Positions 44,479 through 53,544 of a DNA stretch of 53,544 nucleotides are shown in pieces. The position numbers and the translations under genes are program-made. Every line of letters begins with the position of its first letter. The first letter of the stretch is position 1. Under the pieces are notes generated by a model. The model was given only the letters and a program-made list of their open reading frames with translations. It ran no database searches and was not told the origin of the DNA. This DNA comes from an uncultured Caulobacterales bacterium (GTDB lineage: Bacteria > Pseudomonadota > Alphaproteobacteria > Caulobacterales > Caulobacteraceae), in the NCBI GenBank assembly GCA_903858185.1, contig CAIOHT010000099.1:1-53544 (forward strand), written 5' to 3'.

Positions 44479-44659
44479 GACACGCTCACTTCGCTTCTGA
44501 GGCGAGTATGACTCGCCGTTGATGGTAAGAAGATGGCGGATCCAACCTGAACCGTCGTTGAGCGACCCGTTCATCTTCGTTCATGTGGCGGAACGATTGC
44601 CCGCCGCGTCGCATCGCAACAATGCTATCGGGGGCCGTGGGTTCCGTTTGGAGTACCGG

Positions 44660-45898
44660 TTGACCGATCTGATCGACATTACCGTTACGGGCGTTGGTGC
44701 GCAGGGCGACGGCCTTGCGCCCGGCCCGTTGTTCGTACCGCTGACGTTGGGCGGAGAGCGCGTCCGCGCGCGCCGCGATGGACAGCGTGCAGAACTGGTC
44801 GAACTGGTCGAGGCCAGCGCCGAGCGGGTTGCGCCGCCCTGTCCCCACTTTGGCGTTTGCGGCGGCTGTGCGCTGCAACACTGGGACGCGGCCCCCTATC
44901 TGCTCTGGAAGGCCGAGCTGGTGCGGACCGCGCTCAGCCACGAGCATATCGAGACCGAGATACTGCCAACCTTCGCGTCGCCACCCGGATCGCGCAGGCG
45001 GCTGGCCCTGCATGCCCGTGGCGGCAAAGGCGGGGTGAAGCTGGGGTTCAAGGAACGTCGCAGCTGGTCGCTGGTGGATATCGACACCTGCGTCATCGCC
45101 GACCCGCGGCTGGTGTCGGCGCTGCCGGCGCTGCGACAACTGGCGCGCCCGTTCCTCGAGCACCCCAAGTCCGCCCCGACCCTGCATGTGACCTGGACGG
45201 CCACCGGCATCGATGTCGACGTCACCGGGGTTGAGCGAAAGAGCGGGGGCCTGTCAGCAGACGCCCGGATGCGCGCGGCGGAAGCGGCTTCTGCCGGCGA
45301 CTTCGCCCGCGTCACCCTGGCCGGCGAGATGGTCTATCAGGCGCGCCAGCCGATGGTGCGGCTGGGTCCGGCCACCGTGGCCTTGCCGGCCGGAAGCTTC
45401 CTTCAGGCCGTTCCGCAAGCCGAGGCGGCGATGGCGGCGTTCGCGGTCGAGGCCGTTGCCGGCGCCAACCGGGTCGCCGACCTCTACTGCGGCGTCGGCA
45501 CCTTCACCTTCCGCCTGGCCATGGTTGCGCCGGTGCTGGCGGCGGACTCGGCCGCGCCGGCGATTGTCGCCCTGCGCGCGGCGACGGCCAGCGCTCCCGG
45601 GCTCAAGCCGATCACCGCCGAGGCCCGCGATCTGGCCAGACGCCCGATGCTCGCCCAGGACCTGGCGAAAGTGGACGCCGTCGTCTTCGACCCACCCCGC
45701 GCCGGCGCCTTCGAACAGTCCGGCGAGATCGGCCGCAGCAAGGTCTCGCGCGTGGTCGGGGTGTCCTGCAATCCGGTGACCTTCGCGCGGGACGCCCGCA
45801 TCCTGATTGATGCCGGCTTTACGCTTGAGCGCGTCCTGCCCGTGGACCAGTTTCTTTGGTCACCGCATGTGGAACTGGTCGGGGTGTTTTCGCGGTAG
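44660..45898 (+). CDS. TrmA/RumA-type RNA m5U methyltransferase
   Basis: I chose TTG 44660 (412 residues), preceded by GGAG at 44650-44653; the frame is open back to 44519. The protein has a TRAM-like N-terminus (DITVTGVGAQGDGLAPG), an iron-sulfur cysteine cluster (CPHFGVCGGC and later TCVIADP), the SAM motif DLYCGVGTFTF, DAVVFDPPRAG, and the catalytic GVSCNPVTFARD cysteine. Members methylate uridine C5 in 23S rRNA (RlmC/RlmD) or tRNA (TrmA). Which one cannot be distinguished here. REP-like hairpins begin six bases after the stop. Confidence 0.92.
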   Translation: MTDLIDITVTGVGAQGDGLAPGPLFVPLTLGGERVRARRDGQRAELVELVEASAERVAPPCPHFGVCGGCALQHWDAAPYLLWKAELVRTALSHEHIETEILPTFASPPGSRRRLALHARGGKGGVKLGFKERRSWSLVDIDTCVIADPRLVSALPALRQLARPFLEHPKSAPTLHVTWTATGIDVDVTGVERKSGGLSADARMRAAEAASAGDFARVTLAGEMVYQARQPMVRLGPATVALPAGSFLQAVPQAEAAMAAFAVEAVAGANRVADLYCGVGTFTFRLAMVAPVLAADSAAPAIVALRAATASAPGLKPITAEARDLARRPMLAQDLAKVDAVVFDPPRAGAFEQSGEIGRSKVSRVVGVSCNPVTFARDARILIDAGFTLERVLPVDQFLWSPHVELVGVFSR

Positions 45899-45904
45899 TC
45901 CGTT

Positions 45905-45981
45905 GGGGACATGTACCGAAGGTACGTGTCCCCCAATCGAGCCGCGGGTTCAGGGGACACGTACCTGCGGTACATGTCCCC
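45905..45981. repeat. Paired REP-like hairpins GGGGACA(T/C)GTACC
   Basis: Hairpin 1: GGGGACATGTACC (45905-45917) and GGTACGTGTCCCC (45921-45933), with one G-T pair and loop GAA. Hairpin 2: GGGGACACGTACC (45953-45965) and GGTACATGTCCCC (45969-45981), with loop TGC. The outer arms of the pair are exactly complementary as well. The pair lies between the methyltransferase stop and the radical SAM stop; a related single hairpin is at 30374-30401. Confidence 0.92.
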
Positions 45982-47057
45982 TAGCCAAACAAATCCATCT
46001 GGTCCCCCGCCTTCGGCGGAACGCGGAACGCCGCCACGTCCAGCGCCTCCCTCGGCCGCTCCAGCCCGTAGCGCTTGCGCGCCGCCCGGAAGCGCGCCGC
46101 GACCAGGTCGGCCAGCGGTCCTTCGCCCCGGCCGCGCACGCTCCAGTCGGCCGTGTAGGCCTTGCCCCGCCGCATCTGGCGGATCAGCGACATGACCCGT
46201 TCGGCCCGGTCCGGGTGGTCCGTCTTCAGCCACTCCTGGAACAGGTCGGCAATCTCGAGCGGCAGCCGGACCATGACGTAGCCGGCCGCCGTGGCGCCGG
46301 CCGCCGCCGAGGTTTCCAGAACCTGCTCCAGTTCGTGGTCGTTGAGCCCGGGAATCACCGGTGCGAACATCACTGTCACCGGGCAACCCGCGTCCGTCAG
46401 GGTGCGCACCGCATCCAGGCGCCGCTGCGGCGTCGCCGCCCGCGGCTCCATGCTGCGGGCCAGTTTGCGGTCAAGGGTGGTGATCGAGATGGCCGCCCGC
46501 GCCAGACCCGCCTTGCCCATCTCGCCAAGGATGTCCGCGTCTCGCCCGATCAGGTTTGACTTGGTGATGATCGTAAGCGGATGCCGGAACCGTTGCAGCA
46601 CCTCCAGCACCTGGCGGGTCACCCGCAGCTTGCGCTCCAGTGGCTGGTAGGGGTCAGTGTCGGCCCCGATCTGGATGTGTTTCGGCCTGTAGCTCTTGCG
46701 CGACAGTTCGGCGGTCAGCAATTGGGCCGCCTCGGGCTTGAAGAACAGCCGGGTCTCGAAATCCAGCCCCGGCGACAGGCCAAGGTAGGCGTGACCGGGG
46801 CGCGCGAAGCAGTAGATGCAGCCGTGCTCGCACCCCCGGTAGGGGTTGATCGACCGGTCGAAAGGGATGTCCGGGCTCGTATTGCGGGTGATGATGGTCC
46901 TGGCCTTGTCAGGCAGGGCCACGGTTGTCAGCTGCACCGGCTGCGGATCTTCGACTGTCCAGCCGTCGTCGAAGTCCTCGCGCTGCGCGGACACGAAACG
47001 GCTTGTGGCATTGCTGCGCGCGCCACGGCCTTTCACCGATGGGGTCGGGGGAGCCAT
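45981..47057 (-). CDS. PA0069-type radical SAM protein
   Basis: This 358-residue protein has the radical SAM motif CX3CX2C in NPYRGCEHGCIYCFAR. The short SRNTSPDIPFDRSINPYRG-like lead-in (here ITRNTSPDIPFDRSI) and the HIQIGADTDPYQPLERKLRV segment are characteristic of the PA0069/SplB-related family. I chose ATG 47057, 15 bases inside the maximal frame. The biological substrate is unknown; a role in DNA or RNA repair has been suggested from similarity to spore photoproduct lyase but is not established. The stop codon is in the base of the REP-like hairpin. Confidence 0.9.
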   Translation of the reverse strand: MAPPTPSVKGRGARSNATSRFVSAQREDFDDGWTVEDPQPVQLTTVALPDKARTIITRNTSPDIPFDRSINPYRGCEHGCIYCFARPGHAYLGLSPGLDFETRLFFKPEAAQLLTAELSRKSYRPKHIQIGADTDPYQPLERKLRVTRQVLEVLQRFRHPLTIITKSNLIGRDADILGEMGKAGLARAAISITTLDRKLARSMEPRAATPQRRLDAVRTLTDAGCPVTVMFAPVIPGLNDHELEQVLETSAAAGATAAGYVMVRLPLEIADLFQEWLKTDHPDRAERVMSLIRQMRRGKAYTADWSVRGRGEGPLADLVAARFRAARKRYGLERPREALDVAAFRVPPKAGDQMDLFG

Positions 47058-47131
47058 GCAGGACCTGACCACAAAGGGGGGAACAAAACAAGAACTCTTG
47101 ACCGTGGCGGTGCGGCGCGCTCCAAGACGCC

Positions 47132-47563
47132 ATGATCTCTGTCATCGTCCAGACCCTGAACAACGAACGCACACTGTCGACCTGTCTCGCGGCGCTGGTG
47201 CCGGCGGCGGTGGACGCGATCGTTACGGAGGTCTTCGTGGTCGACGGCGGTTCAGGCGATGGGACTCTGGCAATCGCTGAGGACGCCGGAGCGAAGCGGG
47301 CGGCGACGGTTGAAGCGGCCGTGGCGGCGGCAAAGGCCGACTGGCTGCTGCTGTTGCCGGCGGATCTGCGGCTGGAGACCGGCTGGGACGCCGAGGCGGC
47401 TGCGCATGTCCAGAACGACGGCGGACGATGCGGCCGGTTCCGCTCCGCGCAATGGTGGCCCGTTCGGCTGGGTGACCGGCGCGCCTTGCTGGTGCGGAAA
47501 GACCGGCTCGGAGGCGCGCCGGGGCGGATCAAGAGGCTCGATAGCCGGGCCTATGCCATCTGA
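47132..47563 (+). CDS. Short glycosyltransferase family 2-like protein
   Basis: This 143-residue protein begins MISVIVQTLNNERTLSTCL and contains EVFVVDGGSGDGTLAIAEDAGA and ADWLLLLPADLRLETGW, the nucleotide-sugar-binding half of GT2 enzymes. The DxD is replaced by PAD, and the protein ends before the usual acceptor-binding half, so it is either a minimal or a truncated glycosyltransferase, or has lost catalysis. It is divergent from the radical SAM gene (75 bases between starts) and is followed directly by the 113-bp repeat. Confidence 0.75.
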   Translation: MISVIVQTLNNERTLSTCLAALVPAAVDAIVTEVFVVDGGSGDGTLAIAEDAGAKRAATVEAAVAAAKADWLLLLPADLRLETGWDAEAAAHVQNDGGRCGRFRSAQWWPVRLGDRRALLVRKDRLGGAPGRIKRLDSRAYAI

Positions 47564-47564
47564 C

Positions 47565-47677
47565 TGTCATCCCGGACGGCCCGGAGGGTTGATCCGGGAC
47601 CCGGATTGAATCCCATCCAGCCTGTTTGAGGCAGAATCCGGGTCCCGGTTCTCCGCTTCGCTGCGGTCGGGATGACA
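47565..47677. repeat. 113-bp MITE-like element with nested inverted repeats
   Basis: Ten-base perfect terminal inverted repeats TGTCATCCCG (47565-47574) and CGGGATGACA (47668-47677) enclose a second perfect inverted repeat of 14 bases, CCGGGACCCGGATT (47594-47607) and AATCCGGGTCCCGG (47635-47648). It lies between the glycosyltransferase-like and transglycosylase stops. It has no coding capacity. It could work as a bidirectional transcript end. Confidence 0.88.
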
Positions 47678-47684
47678 ACGGGAT

Positions 47685-49367
47685 CTATCTGTCCAGCCGG
47701 ATGTCGATGATCCGTTCGCCCCGCGCGACTGCGTCCAGGGTGTGGGTCTCGCCGCCGAAGCGCCGCTTGTAGGTCCAGTAGGCGACCATCACCTTCTCGA
47801 CGTAGTCGCGCGTTTCCAGCGCCGGCATACTCTCCATCACCAGCAGACTGTCCGCCCCCGGACCGACCTTCTTCAGGGTGTTGAGAACGGTGCCCGCGCC
47901 GGCGTTGTAGGCGGCCACGGCGCGCAGCATGTCATAGGCTTCCGGACCGCCGCCGAGGGCCCGCTCCATGAGCCAGGTGAAGTAGTCCTGTCCGACCCGC
48001 AGATTGGTCGGGCCGTCCAGCAGGGGCAGGGGATTGACCAGCAGTTTGTCGTCGCCGGCGGCGCGGGCGGCCGCGACGGGCCGCACCTGCATCAAGCCCA
48101 TGGCGCCGGCGCCGGACACCGCATAGGCATTGAAGCGGCTCTCTTTCCAGACCAGCGCGTAGACCAGCGCCCTGTCGAGCGTGAAGCCGCCCTCGGGCCA
48201 GAGGTCTGGCGTCGGATAGTCCTCCGGGCCGCGACGGCGGGGCGGTGCGCGGCGCGGCGAAGGTGGGGGCGTGGCGTCCGCGGCCGTGGTGATCGGAGCG
48301 TTCAGGGCGAGGATCAGCGCCTGCCAGAGTTGCCGTTCAGCCGGCGTCTTCGCCAGCGTCAGGCCGGCCCGCAATTCCAGGCCGGCGTCGGCGGCGCGTC
48401 CGATCTGCATCAGGGCTGCGGCCCGGCGCGCTCTCGGATCGGTCTTCACAAAGCTGTCCACCGCCGGCAGGGTCGGGGTGGTCGCGGCGCGGTCGAACCC
48501 GTAGCGGCTGATCGCCGCGAGCATCGCCGGCCGCGTGGGGGAACCGCCGTCGCCCAGCTGCAACCCCTGGAGCTCCAGGCTGCGCAGGGCGACCATGCCG
48601 TAGAAGGTGTGGGGCGTCTTTGCGGCCATCCGCAGGAACGCCAATGCCTGGTCCGCTTCGCCCAGCATGGTCGAGGCGCGTGCGGCCCAGAAGGCGCCGC
48701 CCGAGCGGAGCCAGTCGTCCACGTCCTCGTCGATCGCCACCGCGCGGAAGAAGGCGCGGGACTCCTCGTATCGCCCCAGCCGCCACGCCGCCAGACCCGC
48801 CACCCATCGCTCTCCGGAGGCCGGAGCGAGCGCCAGGGCGCGGGCGGCGTCGCCGGAATAGTAGGCTTCGCGTGCGGCGCGTCCGCGGTCGGGACTGGCC
48901 GGGCCGCCGGCGAGGCCGGCGGCGCTCTCCACGCGCCCCCAGACACGGGAGACTTCCATGAAGGCCGGCGGCTTCGGCGTGGCGGCCGCGGTCGGCTTGC
49001 GTTTCAGGGCCAGGGCATAGATCCGCTCGGCGCCGGGCAGATCGCCGTAGGCCCGAAGCCAGGCGTTCAGCTCCGACCAGGTGGCGGTATAGCCGGTTGG
49101 ATGCATCAGACGCTGCAGCATCAGGTGTCCGGCGAGGCTGCGGTCACGGGTTCGGGCGAAGGCTGTGTCGGCAGTGTCGAAGTCCGCCCGGGCCGAGGCC
49201 GCGAAGGCGTCGCGCCAGGCGCGCTCGTCCATCGGCGACAGCACCTGCGGCCCCGCCGCCAGCGCCGTGCCTGCTGAAAAGATCGCCGCCGCCATCATGG
49301 TCAGAGCCACGATCAGCGCGCGCGGACCCGCCGCCATGCTGTCTGCCGCGCGGTCCTTTGCAGACAA
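47685..49367 (-). CDS. Soluble lytic murein transglycosylase
   Basis: This 560-residue protein has a signal-like segment (ALIVALTMMAAAIFSAGTALA), a long helical superhelix region (about 50-390) and a C-terminal SLT domain with the catalytic Glu in VWKESRFNAYAVSGAGAMGL, followed by MQVRP and YNAGAGTVLNTLKK. This is the Slt70-like organisation, cleaving glycan strands with 1,6-anhydro ends in the periplasm. I kept TTG 49367 because AAGGGA lies seven bases upstream; ATG 49337 is an alternative without a good ribosome binding site. It follows the MITE-like element and is divergent from the ABC transporter genes. Confidence 0.9.
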   Translation of the reverse strand: MSAKDRAADSMAAGPRALIVALTMMAAAIFSAGTALAAGPQVLSPMDERAWRDAFAASARADFDTADTAFARTRDRSLAGHLMLQRLMHPTGYTATWSELNAWLRAYGDLPGAERIYALALKRKPTAAATPKPPAFMEVSRVWGRVESAAGLAGGPASPDRGRAAREAYYSGDAARALALAPASGERWVAGLAAWRLGRYEESRAFFRAVAIDEDVDDWLRSGGAFWAARASTMLGEADQALAFLRMAAKTPHTFYGMVALRSLELQGLQLGDGGSPTRPAMLAAISRYGFDRAATTPTLPAVDSFVKTDPRARRAAALMQIGRAADAGLELRAGLTLAKTPAERQLWQALILALNAPITTAADATPPPSPRRAPPRRRGPEDYPTPDLWPEGGFTLDRALVYALVWKESRFNAYAVSGAGAMGLMQVRPVAAARAAGDDKLLVNPLPLLDGPTNLRVGQDYFTWLMERALGGGPEAYDMLRAVAAYNAGAGTVLNTLKKVGPGADSLLVMESMPALETRDYVEKVMVAYWTYKRRFGGETHTLDAVARGERIIDIRLDR

Positions 49368-49500
49368 CGCGGTCCCTTACCCGATGCAGACCGCAAACTA
49401 GACCCAAGCGCACCCTGGGGAAAGGCGGTTCGCGTTTCAGGGAGGGCTGGTCCTTTGCTCACGAGCCGCTTATCTCCGCTCCATCGCCGGGGGACCCTGA

Positions 49501-50423
<923 letters not shown>

Positions 50424-50424
<1 letters not shown>

Positions 50425-51185
50425 TGAACTTCCATGGCGTGAAGGCCATCTACCGCTTCGAGCTGGCCCGCTGGTTCCGTACCCTCATGCAGTCGATCCT
50501 GGCGCCGGTCATCTCGACCTCGCTGTACTTTGTGGTGTTCGGGACGGCCATCGGCAGCCGGATGACAGCGATCGATGGCGTCAGCTACGGCGCCTTCATC
50601 GTGCCCGGCCTGATCATGCTGGCGATCCTGACCGAGAGCATCTCCAACGCCTCGTTCGGCATCTACATGCCCAAATGGTCGGGGACGATCTACGAGCTGC
50701 TGTCCTCGCCGGTCTCCTGGCTGGAGACCGTGATCGGCTACGTCGGCGCCGCGGCGACCAAGTCGGTGCTGCTGGGTCTGCTGATGCTGGCCACGGCGCG
50801 GCTGTTCGTGCCGTTCGAGATCGCCCATCCGGTCTGGATGCTGGGCTTCCTGGTCCTCACGGCGGTGACCTTCAGCCTGTTCGGATTCATCATTGGTCTG
50901 TGGGCGGACGATTTTCAGAAACTGCAGATCGTTCCGACGCTGATCATCACCCCGCTGGCCTTTCTGGGCGGCAGTTTCTACTCGATCAGCATGCTGCCGC
51001 CGCTCTGGCAGAAGATCACCCTGTTCAACCCCGTCGTCTATCTGATCAGCGGGTTCCGCTGGGCCTTCTACGGCAAGGCCGACGTCAACATCGGCATCAG
51101 TCTGGCCGCCATCCTCGGCTTTCTGATCGCCTGTCTCCTCGTCATCCGGTGGATCTTCCACACCGGCTACAAAATGAAGGTCTGA
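50424..51185 (+). CDS. ABC-2 type transporter permease
   Basis: This 253-residue protein has six predicted membrane segments and the ABC-2 motif features [43 protein letters not shown] and [21 protein letters not shown] followed by [16 protein letters not shown]. The latter matches the YadH/drug-and-polysaccharide exporter family. ATG 50424 overlaps the stop of the ATP-binding protein; the GTG three bases earlier is possible. The transported substrate cannot be predicted. The next gene starts seven bases downstream. Confidence 0.93.
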
Positions 51186-51191
51186 CCGCGC

Positions 51192-52289
51192 ATGTCCGTC
51201 TCCCCCCTGTTCGCCCCGCTGACCTTTGCCCACGGGCCGGCGATGAAGAACCGTCTGATGCTGGCGCCGCTGACCAACACCCAGAGCCATGCCGATGGCC
51301 GGATGTCCGACGAGGAGTTCAAATGGCTGACCATGCGGGCCGAGGGCGGCTTCGGCCTGACCATGACCTGCGCGGCGCATGTGCAGCGCATCGGACAGGG
51401 CTTCCCCGGCCAGATGGGCTGCTGGTCGGATGATCATCTTGAGGGGCTGACGCGCCTGGCCGCCGCCATCAAGGCGCAGGACAGTGTGGCGGTGGTCCAG
51501 CTCCACCATGCCGGCATGCGCTCGCCGGCCGAACTGATCGGCGAGGCGCCGGTCTGCCCGTCCGACAATGAGGAGTTCAAGGCCCGCGCCCTGACCGGCG
51601 CCGAGGTCGAACAGCTGATCCAGGACTTCATCGCCGGCGCCGTCCGCGCACAGAAGGCCGGCTTCGACGGCGTCGAGATTCACGGCGCCCATGGCTACAT
51701 CCTGGCCCAGTTCCTGAGTCCCGAGGTCAACCTGCGCACCGACCAGTGGGGCGGCTCGGCGGAAAACCGCAACCGGATCGTCATCGACATCCTCAAGGGC
51801 GTGCGCGCGGCCTGCGGCGAGGACTTCCAGCTCGGTCTGCGCCTGTCGCCGGAGCGGTTCGGGATCGTGCTGGCCGAATGCCGCGATCTGGCCCAGCAGC
51901 TGATGACGCAGGGCCTGATCGACTATCTCGACATGTCCCTGTGGGACGTGCGCAAGGCGCCGATGGACGCGGCGTTCGCCGGCCAGAGCCTGATGGAGGT
52001 TTTCACCAGCCTCGACCGGGGCAACGTGCGCCTGGGCGTAGCCGGCAAGGTGATGGCGGCTGCGGACGCGGAGTGGTGCCTGGAACAGGGCTGCGACTTC
52101 GTCCTGATCGGTCGCGGCGCCATCATCCACCATGACTGGCCGAAACTGGCCGCCGCCGACGCGGCGTTCCGGCCGAACGCCCTGCCGGTGACCCGCGAGC
52201 ACCTGCAGGCTGAGGGGCTGAGCGACCGGTTCATCACCTACATGCAGGCCTGGAAGGGCTTCGTGGCGGAGGAGGCGGTTCCCGCCTAG
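51192..52289 (+). CDS. NADH:flavin oxidoreductase, Old Yellow Enzyme family
   Basis: This 365-residue protein has the OYE/NADH:flavin oxidoreductase features LFAPLTFAHGPAMKNRLMLAPL, VVQLHHAGMRS, GVEIHGAHGYILAQFLSPEVN and RTDQWGGSAENRNRI. FMN binding is by the TIM barrel phosphate loop near VLIGRGAIIHHDWP. It reduces activated alkenes with NAD(P)H in the cytoplasm. The HGAHGYIL motif supplies the family's catalytic or substrate-binding residues. It starts seven bases after the permease gene, so it may be cotranscribed. The stop shares CTAG (52286-52289) with the convergent gene. Confidence 0.92.
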   Translation: MSVSPLFAPLTFAHGPAMKNRLMLAPLTNTQSHADGRMSDEEFKWLTMRAEGGFGLTMTCAAHVQRIGQGFPGQMGCWSDDHLEGLTRLAAAIKAQDSVAVVQLHHAGMRSPAELIGEAPVCPSDNEEFKARALTGAEVEQLIQDFIAGAVRAQKAGFDGVEIHGAHGYILAQFLSPEVNLRTDQWGGSAENRNRIVIDILKGVRAACGEDFQLGLRLSPERFGIVLAECRDLAQQLMTQGLIDYLDMSLWDVRKAPMDAAFAGQSLMEVFTSLDRGNVRLGVAGKVMAAADAEWCLEQGCDFVLIGRGAIIHHDWPKLAAADAAFRPNALPVTREHLQAEGLSDRFITYMQAWKGFVAEEAVPA

Positions 52290-53392
52290 GGCGCTTCCCT
52301 GGCCGGGCTCCAGTCGTAGAGCTGCGCCTTGAACGGGCGGCCGAAGATGTCGGTGGCCGGGGCGAACGGACCGTTCGCGCGGACGGCGGCGCAGGCTGCG
52401 ACGTCGCCAGCGTCGGCGCCCGATGTCGTCTCGATCGTGCAGGCGCTGACCGCGCCGGACGCCTCGACCATGACGTTGAGTCGAACGCGGGCCAGCGAGT
52501 CGGCGGACAGGGCGGCGGCGACCGCCGTCCGCGCCGCCTCGCTCGCAACCGGCCGACCGCTCCACTTCTGGACGGGTAGCAGGGCGCGAGGCTTGCCGTC
52601 GAACAGCACGAAGTGAAGCTGCATGCGGCGCTGCCAGGGCCTTTCAAACCTGGAGACGTCGTAGCGCCCCTTCGCCGCCGCCTTGCAGGCGCGGGCGTCG
52701 AAGGCGGCGTCCCCTGAGGACTTCACGATGCGGCATGCCTGTCGCGGGTCTTCCGGTGAATACTCGATGCCTGCCCAGGGCTCGGCCCGCGCCGCGGCCG
52801 ACGTCGGACCACCCGGCAGCAGGTCGAGCTTTGCGACCGTGGCCACTTGGCTGTCCCAGGAGGGCGGCCATTGCCCGCCGGGCGGCGGCGGCGCCGGAGA
52901 CGGCGCGCTGACCACCACCAGAGGCGTTTGCGGGGTCAGGCTCCGAACGACATTGATCGACAGGATGAAACGGTCTGTCACCGCTGCGCCGGCGTCGTCG
53001 ATGGCGGGCTTCACGCGCGCCCGCGCAGAGATCCGGTCGCAAAGCCCCTCGAAAAGAGCCGCGTCGCCGTAAGGCCGCTGAAGTTCGCAGGCGGAGACCC
53101 GTCCCGTGGGTTCGATGGTCAGCTTCACTGCCACGTTGCCCGAGGCGGCGGTCCCGGCCGCCGCCAGCACGACCATCGGATCACTGTCCGGCAACCAGTC
53201 GCTGACCGGGCCGACCGCTGTCGCGCGGCGCAGGGGGCGGGCCTCGCCGGCCGCGAGGTAGACCGGGTAGCCGTATACAGCGACAAGCGGGTAGGTCTTC
53301 TGGTCCACCGCCGGCGGTGTCAGCGCCGGTGTGGCGGTCGCCGGCGCCAGGAGCGCGGCGCCCAGCAGAATGCAAAGTCCAGGGCGTCTCAT
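52286..53392 (-). CDS. Exported protein with TonB-C-like modules
   Basis: This 368-residue protein has a signal peptide (LCILLGAALLAPATA) and no transmembrane anchor. Two regions have the TonB C-terminal-like pattern of a strand, a G.V..C turn and a second strand: VAVKLTIEPTGRVSACELQR (about residues 87-106) and VRLNVMVEASGAVSACTIET (about 313-332). A middle module (EDPRQACRIVKSSGDAAFDARAC) resembles it more weakly. Real TonB proteins need a membrane anchor, so this protein is unlikely to energise a receptor by itself. Function unknown. It overlaps the OYE gene at the stop by CTAG. Confidence 0.72.
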   Translation of the reverse strand: MRRPGLCILLGAALLAPATATPALTPPAVDQKTYPLVAVYGYPVYLAAGEARPLRRATAVGPVSDWLPDSDPMVVLAAAGTAASGNVAVKLTIEPTGRVSACELQRPYGDAALFEGLCDRISARARVKPAIDDAGAAVTDRFILSINVVRSLTPQTPLVVVSAPSPAPPPPGGQWPPSWDSQVATVAKLDLLPGGPTSAAARAEPWAGIEYSPEDPRQACRIVKSSGDAAFDARACKAAAKGRYDVSRFERPWQRRMQLHFVLFDGKPRALLPVQKWSGRPVASEAARTAVAAALSADSLARVRLNVMVEASGAVSACTIETTSGADAGDVAACAAVRANGPFAPATDIFGRPFKAQLYDWSPAREAP

Positions 53393-53412
53393 TGCTCGCC
53401 TTTTCCGCTTCG

Positions 53413-53544
53413 TTACTCAGGCCGCCCCGGTCGATCCAGCCGCTCGGTCAGGGTCAGCAGGTCCAGCCAGGCCTTCTTCTTCGCCGCCGGCTGGCGCAGC
53501 AGGAAGGCCGGATGCAGCGTCGGCAGGGCGGGCAGCACCGTTCC
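53413..53544 (-). CDS. Type-4 uracil-DNA glycosylase, C-terminal fragment
   Basis: The window ends inside this gene; only 43 codons and the stop (TAA, read from 53415) are visible. The visible segment [20 protein letters not shown], followed by [10 protein letters not shown], matches the C-terminal motif (H-P-[AS]-[FY]-L-L-R-Q-P) of family 4 uracil-DNA glycosylases, which remove uracil from DNA in base excision repair. The iron-sulfur cysteines would lie outside the window. The family is well supported by this short stretch, but the complete gene cannot be assessed. Confidence 0.85.
   Translation of the reverse strand, partial: GTVLPALPTLHPAFLLRQPAAKKKAWLDLLTLTERLDRPGRPE

Overview
The window looks like chromosomal DNA of a GC-rich alphaproteobacterium, most likely of the order Caulobacterales (Caulobacter/Phenylobacterium type). 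The signs are the murA-DUF2948-hisD-UPF0262-phosphatase-infA-maf-RNase E/G-yacG gene order, two DUF2336 proteins, a tRNA-His without the usual extra 5' G and with A73, a perfect CtrA-type TTAA-N7-TTAAC site, and an exbB-exbD-tonB operon. The genus is inference; there is no rRNA or other decisive marker.

Layout. 1-1.1 kb: the end of a glycine-rich (phage tail-like) protein, a GTA/phage holin-like protein and a DUF2177 membrane protein. 1.1-3.3 kb: a 14-G homopolymer, then a secreted RTX-type protein. 3.4-4.1 kb: a NUDIX hydrolase and tRNA-Thr on the minus strand. 4.2-11.0 kb: the housekeeping block named above, with many ATGA/GTGA overlaps. 11.1-13.8 kb: tRNA-Phe, then exbB-exbD-tonB closed by a strong terminator. 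14.0-15.0 kb: an epoxide-hydrolase-like enzyme and tRNA-His.

15.2-25.0 kb is the most system-like region: seven co-directional genes encoding a beta-helix lipoprotein, a diheme cytochrome c lipoprotein, a membrane acyltransferase, a PQQ-dependent alcohol dehydrogenase with a cytochrome c tail, a TonB-dependent receptor, a FAD oxidoreductase and an acyl-CoA dehydrogenase. I read it as a possible import-and-oxidise pathway of unknown substrate.

25.0-31.3 kb is looser, accessory-like DNA: a PhyH dioxygenase, two unrecognised exported proteins, a membrane-anchored serine hydrolase behind an AT-rich palindrome, several short intergenic repeats, and a second TonB-type protein. A dense divergent promoter region (31.12-31.30 kb) carries two palindromes and the CtrA-type site, followed by a transglycosylase-like gene.

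32.1-41.0 kb: CoA transferase, hybrid histidine kinase, DUF2336 protein, NUDIX, GH130-like protein, HPt protein, NAD kinase and a second DUF2336 protein; the kinase, HPt and DUF2336 genes suggest a phosphorelay neighbourhood. 41.1-45.9 kb: glpK coupled to tlyA (apparent CTG start), two glycine-zipper proteins and an RNA methyltransferase. 45.9-53.5 kb: REP-like hairpins, a radical SAM protein, a small glycosyltransferase-like protein, a 113-bp MITE-like repeat, a soluble lytic transglycosylase, an ABC-2 exporter with an OYE-family oxidoreductase, an exported protein with TonB-C-like modules, and the end of a type-4 uracil-DNA glycosylase. I see no CRISPR array, insertion sequence or rRNA.
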